This document shows positions 1 through 8,683 of a DNA stretch of 11,101 bases, piece by piece. The position numbers and the translations under genes are program-made. Position 1 is the first letter of the stretch; every line of letters starts with the position of its first letter. The stretch is from Cochliopodium minus (lineage: Eukaryota; Discosea; Himatismenida; Cochliopodiidae). The stretch covers positions 53,190-64,290 of the forward strand of contig JAMYWO010000238.1 of NCBI GenBank assembly GCA_024220525.1, in the 5' to 3' direction. The notes under the pieces were generated by a model. That model worked only from the letters and a program-made list of their open reading frames with translations, was not told the DNA's origin and did not search any database.

Positions 1-75
1 AATAAATAAAATAAATAAAATAAATAAAATAAATAAAATAAATAAAATAAATAAAATAAATAAAATAAATAAAAT
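1..75. repeat. 9-bp AT microsatellite (AATAAATAA)n
   Basis: About 8.3 perfect copies of AATAAATAA fill the left edge and break at 76. They lie in the importin-11 intron that starts after 125 on the minus strand. In that pre-mRNA the unit reads UUAUUUAUU. The array continues out of the window, so its full length is unknown. Confidence 0.95.
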
Positions 76-124
76 TTGGAATGAAATGAAATGTTTTTTT
101 TGTTTAAAAAAAAATTTTTGATAC

Positions 125-2644
125 AAAGATTTTTGCCATATCAAGACAACATTCTGGAAAAGATTGTCAAGTTCACTGGACAAAAAGTTCCCCAACTGCT
201 CCAAAATGAGTTCGAACTGAGAGAAAAGAAATGTGATGGTTTCGTTTGTTTCCATTTCATTGATGAGAGAAAAGACGAGGTTAGCAGTGGGTGTCACGAA
301 ATTGAGAAAGTCCTCGATCACAAAATCATAATCGGAAATTAAACCTTTTAACAAATTAATTAACAAAAATATATAAAGTAAATAATACAATAAAAATAAA
401 AAGTTGAAATAAAAAGGAAAATAAAAATAAAAATATTTAATATTTAATCAAAAATAAAATGAAAGGAAAATAAAAAATGAAAAATAAATAATAGTCAATA
501 TAATTGAACGTAGAAAATAAAAATAAAAATCTAAAATTAATAAGACTTATGAAAATAAAAATGAAAATAAAATAAGTTTAAATAAGCAAAATATGAATTG
601 AACTTATTCTTTGAAAAAAATAAAAAAATAAAAATTAAAGAAAAATAAATCAAAATAAATCAAAATTCAAATTAAAAAAAAAAATTAATGGAAAAAAAAA
701 AATTAATGAAAATAATAAGAGTGATTTTTTACAAGTCAATGACTTTGCAGTTTCGAAACGAATGAGTTTGCTGTTCTTTTTGTCGGACAAATAGTGCAAG
801 AGGAGAGGGTACAACTTGACACGAAGGTCCTTGCTGATTTTGGAGACCCACTTTCCGACCATCCAGATGACGCGGCGTCTCAACATGACGCGCTCGCTCT
901 CCACTTGTTGGATCTGATTGTCATTCAGTTCATGGATCAATTGATTGACGAACCAGCCAGAAAAATCGATATGGTCGTATAATTGGAAAGAACCGAGACC
1001 GATGATGTGATACAAACATTCTTTTTTGAGGAGAGAGCTTTTTAGTTGATCGACGTTTTGGATTTCGTTGTTTTGTTGGAGGTATTTGTATGATTGTAGG
1101 ACGATGGGGCAGAAGGTGTCGGGGAAGTTCTCGAAGAGGGCGATGACGAGCGAGGTGGAGGCGTTGAAGAGGTTGGACTCAATGTCGAAGTCGCCGATCT
1201 CGGAGTAGATCTCTTCGTGCTCTTCGTCGGAGAGGCTCTTTTCGATCTCCTCTTGTGTGAGAAGCAAGTTTTTGAAGAACAACACGTTGGAAAGTTTGGA
1301 TAAGGTTTCGGTGTTCATCAGTTTCGTATTGATCAAATTGAAGTTTATTTTGTCCATTTCGTACTTGTCCGCTTGATAGGACTTTTCTATCACTATGTTC
1401 TTTAGAAAGATGGTCAGGAGTCTTGTGTGGTCTACCAGTCTTGGCGAGTTTTGGTGGTAGAAAACTCCCAGGACGAAATTGATGCACTCTTCTCCCATCA
1501 GTATTCCAAAACTATCTGCGTGTTTTTTTTGTGTTTCGATCAATATTTTGATGGCGACCAATGATTGTTTTTTAATTTTGTGAAATCTTGCGTCTTTTTC
1601 GTAATCAAACTGAGAAACTATTTTTAATAAGTTTTTTTAAGAAAAAAATTAATAAAAAATTTTTCCTCAAAAAAAAAAAGTTTTCTTACATATGTTTACA
1701 AATTTGAACAAAAATGTCAACAAATTTTTGAAAAATTCAATGAGGATAGGATGTTTGTGGTGTTGTGCAAAACCCCTCAAAATGACAACTTTCAAAATCT
1801 TCAAGAGGAGAACTCCGCAATGTGCCTGCTTGGAGAACAACTCTGCAGATTGTTGGTCGATTCCTTTCATCTCCCCATTTTGGGTGAATAAAGAAGACAA
1901 GAATTGCATGTTAAAATTTACAATTTCTTTCCAAGTGTTGTAATAATATGGAAACAACTTTTCTGCTACTTGTTTGAATCTTTCTTTTTCTTCTTTTGTT
2001 TTTATTCCCGACAATTGATAGATCACTTTTTCTGTTATTATTAGTGTCCTCAATTTTGTGTCTATGTCCGAGCCGCAGAGCTGGTACAATACGTCAAAGA
2101 GATTCGCCCACTTCTCTGGGAACTCTTGTCTTGATATCTTTGATATTGCTTCTCCAAGGTTCTTTATGTTCAACAAGTTTGGATCTTTTACTAACATCCA
2201 TATATTTTTTTTGATTGATTCTTTTTCTCCATCTTGTATATTACTTTTTTTTTTGTTGATAAAAAAAAGAGTCATTGAAATCTTTGATTTATTCAATTAT
2301 TCTTACGATAATTCTGATGTCTTTTTCCAATATTTATCGATTGTATTTTTTATTGATATTATACAGAATAATTTGAGATTATTTTCCAATGTTTGTTCTT
2401 TTGCAATGTTCTATTATGTGATATATTTTTGATATTAATTATAAGGATGATTAATTTTGTTAAAGTTTTATTAGAATGGATTAATACATACAATCAGAAG
2501 TGAGATATATCCTGGTATTTTTTCCAATATTGATAATTTTTGTTCTGCTGGTTTTCTAATGTTTTCATTTCCTGAGAATGTTGATTTTATGATCTCAATC
2601 AAAAATATCGCATGTTCATTTCTCAATTCATTTGGAAGATCCAT
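125..2644 (-). CDS. IPO11: Importin-11 / Kap120-type nuclear import receptor, partial (3' part outside window)
   Basis: Importin-beta superfamily receptor, expected to bind Ran-GTP and cargo and carry it through nuclear pores. Exons by phase-consistent splicing: 2644-2492, 2410-2307, 2243-1690, 1617-733, 344-125, giving 638 codons plus 2 bases (human IPO11 is about 975 residues). The ATG at 2644 is the first after an in-frame stop; the family start MDL is kept. Residues 31-51 (KPAEQKLSILEKIPGYISLL) match the importin-beta N-terminal signature. The 104-nt second exon ends its conserved stretch with IDKYWKK, like human IDRYWRR. Other strong matches to remembered IPO11 are QEFPEKWANLF, a VGL-x3-LFD-like segment (IIGLGSFQLYDHIDF), RRRVIWMVGKWV at about 517-528, and LIWQKSL at the last visible exon end. 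The chain looks like alpha-helical HEAT repeats with an acidic loop (EEIEKSLSDEEHEE). Donors are GTATGT, GTAAGA, GTAAGA, GTAAAA and GTATCA. Divergent from SPT5. Family call is firm; the 125 exon end is least certain. Confidence 0.9.
345..732 (-). other. Importin-11 intron 4, A/T-rich, no gene
   Basis: A 388-nt intron, the longest visible in this gene. The donor GTAAAAAA (minus strand) follows ...GACTT and the acceptor is AAAAG|GT. Splicing restores a Cys codon (T|GT) between SLT and LISDYDF. The coding strand is T-rich. An 18-nt motif, GAAAATAAAAATAAAAAT on the plus strand, occurs at 417-434 and 514-531, with a one-mismatch copy at 551-568. I see no ORF or RNA gene inside. Confidence 0.8.
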
Positions 2645-2872
2645 TGACAACAATGAATGAAAAAATTATCACAAATATTTTTTTATTTTTCATAATTTTT
2701 CTCAATCTATAAAAGCTTCAATTGAAACATTCTTACAGTTGGCAGATTTTGATTATACAAGAATTTATGAATTTTTATAAGGCAAATGAAAAATTATGGT
2801 TGATTTTCAATAAACAGAAAAATTTGAAGTTTAATCCAACTATATCTTTATCAAATTCATTTTGGTCCTATA

Positions 2873-2926
2873 ATGGAGGAATCTAAAATTTATAACGATA
2901 GAATAAGAAAAATTTACAAAGTTTAA
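2873..2926 (+). other. Possible upstream ORF (17 codons) ahead of SPT5
   Basis: An ATG at 2873 opens a short frame (MEESKIYNDRIRKIYKV) that ends in TAA at 2924-2926, 128 bp before the SPT5 ATG. If the SPT5 transcript starts upstream of 2873 this would be a uORF able to reduce initiation. The transcription start is unknown and short ORFs are expected by chance. Confidence 0.2.
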
Positions 2927-2986
2927 AAATCAAAAAAAATAAAAAAAAACAGACAACAAAAAAAAACAAGCCAAAAGGGAAAGAAG

Positions 2987-3042
2987 GTAAAAAAAAAAAA
3001 AAAAAAATTGAAAATCCTGAAAAAGTGGATTTGTTTATATAG
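2987..3042 (+). other. Possible 56-nt intron in the SPT5 5' leader
   Basis: AAGAAG|GTAAAA at 2986/2987 matches the donor form used throughout SPT5, and TTTATATAG at 3042 would be the acceptor, leaving the ATG 12 nt downstream. At 56 nt it would be shorter than the shortest modelled intron here (63 nt, 2244-2306). It does not change the protein. Confidence 0.3.
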
Positions 3043-3054
3043 GAAAAAGAAGAT

Positions 3055-6000
3055 ATGAGCGAAGATTATGATGATTATGAAGATGAAGAAGAGGTAGTTA
3101 GTAAAAGATCCAAAAAGAAAAAAACATCACTTTCAGCAAGTTCATTCGTTATTGATGAAGCAGATGAAGATGACGATGATGATGAAGATGAATTTGATGA
3201 GTATGAATCAGAAGGGGATGGTAAAATGGAATTCAAATCATTTTAAAAGTTTAAATTTAATTCACAATTAAGAAATATTATTATTACAAGAACTAATTAA
3301 ATACTATTCTATTCATTGCAATATATTCCATAATAAATGACATCTTAAACTTTTAAAATTAATTAAATATTTCTAAATTATGGAATATTACAAATATTTT
3401 CCTTATATACTTAAAGGAATGTTATATTCTCACACCAATCTATTTTTAACTGAAAATTATTGATCAATTTTTCTAATTTTTTAAAAAGTTGGTGAAAGAA
3501 TTGATCATGAACCTATAGATAGAAGTACACATAGAAGAGAAGATAGAAACAGATTTTTGGAAATAATAGATGAAAAAGAAATAACAGAAAGATACAAGAA
3601 TTATGGAAATGAAATCAACACAAACTTGCAAGATACTCCGGAGGAAGCATTGAGACCATCAAAACAAGATTCTCCACTTTGGTTGATCAAATGTAAACCT
3701 GGAAAAGAAAAGGATTGTGTGCTTCAATTGATGCAATTGCATTTTGCGAGATTAGAGCTTGGAAAACCTATTGCAATCTTGAGTAAAACAAGAATGAATT
3801 ATATATATAAGAAAAATCTCAGTATTTATAACTGAAAAAGAATATATCTCCCAATATATTCGATATACACTATTAAAAAAAAATGATAATCGTTTATATT
3901 CCAAATTATCATTGTTAATAAAGTTGTATTCCAGCATCATAATTAAAAAGATATCAATATTGAGGAATACAAAAGATTTAATCATCATTCTCCATAATTA
4001 TTCCAAATACAATAATATCATTATTTATTGATTGCAATAATAAATTTAAAATCTTCGATAGGTGCGATCGCTTGCGAGAACATCTCAGGATACGTTTACG
4101 TGGAAGCAAGAAACAGAAACGCAGTGAAAGATGCCATCAACGAGATCACCAACATCTTTCCCTTCCAAATGAACCTCGTGCCCCACGAAGAAATGACCGA
4201 CGTCCTCAAGAGTCAAAAGCAAAAACCCTTAATAAACCCTGGTGATTGGGTGAGAGTATCCAAGGGTCTGTATAAAGGCGACATCGCCAAAGTTTTGGAG
4301 GCGGACGATCCTAACAAGATCATGGTCAAGCTCATTCCCAGAATCGACATGGAGGAGTTCGACCAGAAGGATCCCAACTCCAACAACAACCAAGCTAAGA
4401 AGAGAAAAAAATTCAATTTTGCAAACAGGCCAAAAGCTATGTTAATGAATTTAAAAGGTTAAAAAACAAACAAACTAACTTTTTATTTACATTTAATATT
4501 TTTTAATTTATTTATCAATTTCAATTATTATTTGGGATTGTTATTTAAAATCCTTTCTTATTTTTCATTCGTTTTTTTGTTTATTATTTATTATTTTCCA
4601 TTTTTATTTCTTATTGTCCATTAGTTTCTTTTATAACTCTTTGATATCTGATTTAATCTCATTAAAAAGTTTTTTAATTCAATTTCTTTTCTCTAAAGAC
4701 CAAAGTGGAAACAAAGAGTCTTTTGACTACAAAGGATACACTTTTGACAGAAACGGATTTCTTTATAAACCCATGAACTACAGAAGCTTGAGGTACAACG
4801 ACGTCAGCCCCACCCTCGACGAACTCCAACTTTTCAACCAAAAGAGCGACGATTTTTCCAGCGAAGAAGACGACAGGGATGATGACTTTGGGGAGATTAA
4901 AAGAAACAGAGAAGAGAAGAAGAAGCAGATCAATCACAAAAACTTGTCTCTCGACATCCAGAACATGAAAAAGAAGAAAAAAAATTTCTTGAAAGGAGAG
5001 ACTGTCATAGTCATTGCTGGAGAGTAAAGAAAAAAAAACTTTTAAATTTTATTTTATTTTTCCTTTTAATTGAATTTATTTGATATTTATAATTAATACT
5101 TTTTTTATTTTTTAATAATTTCAATATTTTTATTTTTAAATTTTCATTTTTTAAAATCATTTAAATCATTCAATTTTTTTGAAAGGTACCAAACGATGAA
5201 GGGGAAGGTAGATACAATTTCAGGAGATATTGTCATCGTCAGACTTTTCGATTTTCCCGAAAGACCCCTCCGTTTCGCGGAAGAAGAGCTCGAAAAGTTT
5301 TTTCAGTCAGGAGACCACGTAAAGGTGTTGGAGGGAAGACACAAGGGAGAGACTGGTCTCATCATCAAAGTCGAGGAAAACTTTATTTATATCCTTTCTG
5401 ATGAGAACAAACTCAACCAAATCGTAGTTTTAAAGCAGGACATCCAAGAATCTAATGAAGTATCTGTGGGAAAACTTAAACTAGGTAAAAAGATAATTTT
5501 ATAATAAACCAATAAATTGTTTAAAGTTTTTAATAAAGATTAGAGAAAAAAAAAACTTTTCTCAAGTCAATCTTTCTCTTTTTTTAAAAAAAGAAATTAT
5601 AATCAAATAATTCGTTAATAATAATAAAAAATACTTTTCTAAACCAATCTTCCTCTTTTTTAAGAAAGAAATTAATAAAAAAAAAAATACTTTTCTAAAC
5701 CGATCTTTCTCTTTTATCAAAAAAAAGGAAATTACAGTTTGCACGATCTCGTGAAAATCCAAGGAACAAGAAACGTCGGGGTGGTCATCAAAATCGAGAC
5801 CGACACCTTCCGTCTCCTCGACAACACAGGACTCATCAAGGTGCTGCGTCTCCCCGAAATGGGCCAGAAGATGAGAATCAAGGATGCAACCTCCTTCGAC
5901 AAGAACGCCAATCAAATTAGTGTCGATGATACCATCAAGATCGAGGATGGAAAGTATAAGGGCAGAACGGGGAAGGTCGTCCACATTTTCCGTTTCTACA

Positions 6001-8683
6001 TCTTTTTGAAGAGCTCGGAGATCACCGAGAACTATGGTTGGGCTGCTATCAAGACTGATCATTGTACTTTAATTGGTAAGAAAGATCTCTCATTCGTTTA
6101 TTTTTAGATTCAATTTTAGTTTTTTTTTTAAAAAAATTATCGAGTTTTTTTAAATTTTTAAAAAATTTTTGAGTTTTTTTTTAATTTTACTTTTAGTTTT
6201 TGAATTTTATATTTATTTAATTTTTCATCCAATCATTTTACATTTTTTAATCTTATATTTCTTAAATAAGTTCTTAATTTTTATACATTTTTGACAAAAT
6301 TTTATTTATTTTAATTTTGTTTATTATTTTCAACTTTTATTTTTTCTTTGACATATTTTTATTTTATTTTTGAATCTTTTTTTTTTCAAAAAAAATTTTA
6401 GGTGGTACAAAAAAACCAATCAATTCCATCCAATCCACCTTGGAATCACCAAGCAACAACCTCAAATCGCCAGCACGTATGAACAAAGGAAAAGGCTTCC
6501 GCGGAAAAAGAGACGAGCTCCTCTACAAGAACGTGCGTATCGTGAAGGGCAAACACAAAGGGAAGCTCGGGTTGGTCACCAACTGTACTGATACTAAGGT
6601 TCAAGTTGAACTCCAGTCTGTTTGTGCTACTTTCACTTTTGACAGAAGAGATATCGTCAGCGTTGATCCAATGTACATTTTATTTTCTTTTTTTTTTCCA
6701 TTTTTTCATTTTTAAATTTTTAATTTCGTGTTTTTGTGTTTTCATTTTTTGTCAATTATATTCATTTTTTCATTTTTAAATTTTTCTGATTTAATTTAAT
6801 ATTGATTTATTTTTATTCATTTTTAATCAATTCTTTTATATTTATTTTTAATTTTTTTATTTTTCCAAATAATTTCACTTTTATCTAATTTTTTTAATAT
6901 TAATTTGTAATTATTTTCATTTTTTTTTTTCAAATTAATTATTATTTTTTTTTTAATTTTATATTTAAATTTATTTTTTATTTTCTGGTCTTTATTCATA
7001 TTTTAATTTTATTCTGTCCCTATTCATCATTCATTTTATTATTCATTAATTCATTTTAATTATCAATTCATTTTTTTTTATTTTTAAATTAATTTTCTTT
7101 TTTTTTTTAAAATAGCCAAAGCACTAGTTTCAACAACCCACAATTCGACGGAGGACAGACACCAAAGCAGTTGAACACTCCTTTGATCCATAACACCCCT
7201 TCCCACTCCTCTGCTTGGGATCCTATGCAGCCTAACACTCCCAAAACCTATGAAACTCCTGGAACTGATTATATGGGTAAAAACAATTTAATAAAATATA
7301 AATAAAAAAATAAAAAATAAAAAATTTAAAAAATAAAAATAAATTAAGAATAAATAAAAAAATAATGTAAAAATAATTGTTAAAAAAAAATATTAAAAAT
7401 AAATAAATAAAATAAATAATTAAAATAAAAATAACAAAAACAAAAATAAAAATAAAAATAAAAAATAATAAATAAAGTATATTAAAATTAAAAAAATTAA
7501 AAAAAAAAATTAAATAAAAAAATTAATCAAATTTCTTTTAGACGATGACCCTCAACACTCACCCGGCTCATACAGCAACATCGACATGATCGTCAACACT
7601 CCAGGTTATAACAATTTCAGTCCTGGTACCACTTCCTCCCCTCGTTCCGTGGATTCCGCCAAACACTCTTCCACTCCAAGTATGGGTAAAAAAAAATATT
7701 TTTATCAATTATTTCATTTTTTATATTAATTATTTTTTAATTTATGTTTTTTATTTTTTATTATTTTTTATTATTTTTTATTTTTTATTTTTAATTTCTT
7801 TTTCTGTTTTTAGGTATCGAAACTCCTCCAATGTCTTTGGACCTCAACCCTACCACTCCTTCTACTTTCAACTTGAACACACCTACTCCCAACCTCCACA
7901 TGTCCGAATATCCTTCCAACTTTCCTGCAGGTAAAATTTTATTTTTTATTTTTTATTTTTTTATTTTTTTAATTTTTTTATTTTTATTTTTTTTATTTTT
8001 ATTATTTTTTTATTTTTTATTTTTTTATTTTTATTTTTTAGGTTTTGATGAGTCTAATAACGAGATAGAATGGATGGAGGATGTATTTTGTCTTATCAAT
8101 TCGGACAGATTTGCAAATGGACACTACAAAAACGTTGAAGGTAAAACCCACTTATTAAAAAAACAATTCAATTCATATTTTTTTATTAATTTCAAAATTT
8201 TAAAATTAAAATTTAAAATATTTTTAAAAAAAAAACTTTAGTTGATTTTTACTTTTTTATAAATTTTATTTAGAAAATATTTTTTTGTTAATTTAAATTT
8301 ATTTTTATTGAGAAAATATTTTTTTTCTTGATTTTATTTTTTTTTAAACATTTTTTCATTAATTCAAAATATTTTTTTTTCATTATTTTTTTATTATCAA
8401 AAATTTCATAGGGAGAATCATCGAGTTGAATCAGAACAGCAAAACTTTATCGCTGCAGCTCGAAAGTGGTGAAACAGTAAGAGACGTCCCCTTCGACGCC
8501 GTGACTCTCCCCACCCCTCAAAAGAACGACCAGCTCCGAATCGTCTCGGGCGATCAGCACGTGGGCTCCACTGGTACCTTGGTTGGTATGGATGAACACG
8601 ATTGTATCGTCAAGTTGGATGAAGGTAAAAAGCAGATCTGTTTGATCCACTTGCAACATCTTCGTATTGTAAAGAGGGCTTAG
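3055..8683 (+). CDS. SPT5: Transcription elongation factor SPT5 (DSIF/NusG family), complete, 12 exons
   Basis: Large subunit of Spt4/5 (DSIF), which closes over the RNA polymerase II cleft and controls pausing, processivity and recruitment of capping and chromatin factors. Exons: 3055-3220, 3489-3782, 4062-4457, 4699-5023, 5186-5484, 5728-6075, 6402-6672, 7116-7276, 7542-7685, 7814-7930, 8042-8140, 8412-8683; together 2892 nt, 963 residues, phase-consistent throughout (human 1087). Order: acidic D/E-rich N-terminus (1-60); NGN domain about 118-207 (PLWLIKCKPG, then GYVYVEARN, then EEMTDVLK); KOW1 about 213-250 (WVRVSKGLYKGDIAKV, then LIPRID); linker with RKKFNF and GYTFDRNGFLYK; KOW2 about 384-430; KOW3 about 436-480 (GDHVKVLEGRHKGETGLI); KOW4 and its partner about 498-605; KOW5 about 646-700 (NVRIVKGKHKGKLGLV); TP-rich repeat region about 700-840; terminal KOW about 870-963. 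SAWDPMQPNTP mirrors the human CTR motif AWDPNNPNTP. The ATG is the first after an in-frame TAG. Confidence 0.96.
3674..4222 (+). other. SPT5 NGN domain (Spt4- and polymerase-binding), split by an intron
   Basis: The NusG N-terminal domain is the part of SPT5 that binds Spt4 and the polymerase clamp (family knowledge). It spans residues about 118-207, interrupted by the intron 3783-4061. The first half carries the beta strand PLWLIKCKPGKE and a helix (DCVLQLMQLHFARLE). The second begins at the spliced Ser codon A|GT and carries the strand GYVYVEARNRNAVKDAI and the conserved EEMTDVL. The motif order agrees with human and yeast SPT5 as remembered. The domain boundary is approximate. Confidence 0.88.
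5554..5737 (+). repeat. Three tandem copies of a 3' splice-site-like module in SPT5 intron 5
   Basis: Related units begin at about 5554, 5632 and 5688. Each has WACTTTTCT, then a CAATCTT- or CGATCTT-like core, a CTCTTTT pyrimidine tract, an A run and AG followed by (G)AAATTA. Copies 2 and 3 differ at 2 of the first 24 positions; copy 1 is more diverged. The AGs are at 5593, 5668 and 5727. Only the last keeps the SPT5 frame (G|GA), and it is the acceptor used in the model. Confidence 0.8.
6076..6401 (+). other. SPT5 intron 6, T-rich, no gene
   Basis: A 326-nt intron with donor G|GTAAGA and acceptor TTTTAG|GT, restoring a Gly codon between KOW4 and the linker before KOW5. It consists of T-rich runs broken by A, and I see no ORF or structured element in it. 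Confidence 0.85.
6673..7115 (+). other. SPT5 intron 7, T-rich, no gene
   Basis: A 443-nt intron, the longest in SPT5, with the unusual donor AT|GTACAT and acceptor AAAATAG|C (phase 2, Ile codon). It separates KOW5 from the C-terminal repeats. A T-rich block containing CATTTTTTCATTTTTAAATT starts at 6699 and again at 6763, a partial 64-bp duplication. No coding content is visible. Confidence 0.8.
7116..7930 (+). other. SPT5 C-terminal repeat region (TP/SP-rich), in three separate exons
   Basis: Exons 7116-7276, 7542-7685 and 7814-7930 encode about 140 residues dominated by short NTP, ETP, TTP and STP units plus SP sites (QHSPGSY, NNFSPG, SSPRS). In other eukaryotes the SPT5 C-terminal repeats are phosphorylated on Thr/Ser-Pro by CDK9/Bur1-type kinases and recruit capping and elongation factors; the same role is inferred here. 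The repeats are irregular rather than a fixed hexapeptide. The first two exons end alike, in YM(G) and SM(G), with the G codon split at an ATGG|GTAAAA donor. Confidence 0.85.
7277..7541 (+). other. SPT5 intron 8, A-rich on the coding strand
   Basis: A 265-nt intron with donor ATGG|GTAAAA and acceptor TTCTTTTAG|AC. Its body is made of AAATAAAA-type runs and is poor in T, unlike the neighbouring T-rich introns. Only the last 13 or so bases before the acceptor form a pyrimidine-rich tract. Confidence 0.85.
7931..8041 (+). other. SPT5 intron 10: 111 nt, only A and T between the splice-site Gs, stop-free in frame
   Basis: From GTAAAA to TTTTTTAG this intron has no C, and no G apart from its first and last bases. 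Its length is a multiple of three and the SPT5 frame stays open across it. Retention would therefore insert 37 residues, nearly all Phe, Leu, Ile and Tyr. Splicing is favoured because the insert would be alien to the TP-rich region and both sites match the local consensus. Confidence 0.85.
8412..8683 (+). other. SPT5 last exon: C-terminal KOW domain
   Basis: This exon encodes the final 90 or so residues: a strand-rich GRIIELNQNSKTLSL, then VTLPTPQKNDQLRIVSGD, then GSTGTLVGMDEHDCIVKLDEG, ending LRIVKRA before TAG. It matches the C-terminal KOW of animal SPT5, whose pattern includes [20 protein letters not shown] followed by GATGVLLSIDGEDGIVRM-type residues. Budding-yeast SPT5 lacks a clear equivalent as far as I recall, so its presence may help to place the lineage. 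Confidence 0.85.

Larger units (their letters stand above)
2645..3054. promoter_or_regulatory. Divergent intergenic region between importin-11 and SPT5
   Basis: These 410 bp separate the two start codons, which point away from each other, so both promoters and 5' leaders must lie here or overlap the genes. The left part (2645-2925) is AT-rich but has little homopolymer. The right part (2925-3010) is A-tract-rich on the plus strand. I cannot identify a TATA box with confidence: TATATAG at 3036-3042 is only 12 bp from the SPT5 ATG, too close for a normal TATA position. A 17-codon upstream ORF and a possible leader intron are listed separately. Confidence 0.6.

Noticed and set aside
794-1487. 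Plus- and minus-strand ORFs overlapping importin exon 4 (794-982 plus, 1179-1487 minus)
   Set aside because: Out of frame with the importin-11 reading, which has clear family matches through the same bases. They arise from the locally GC-richer codons.
5728-5738. Acceptor at CAG (5737) for SPT5 exon 6
   Set aside because: It looks like a better acceptor, but joining it to the phase-1 donor at 5484 shifts frame. The AG at 5727 restores the frame and adds GNYS before LHDLVKI, in keeping with family spacing.
5562-6062. 166-codon minus-strand ORF
   Set aside because: It lies opposite SPT5 exon 6 (KOW4), and its tail is the antisense of the tandem intron repeat. The plus-strand frame matches SPT5.
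7831-8241. 136-codon ORF with a Phe/Leu-rich centre, like a membrane protein
   Set aside because: It is SPT5 exons 10 and 11 read through intron 10 and into intron 11. The hydrophobic centre is translated A/T intron sequence.
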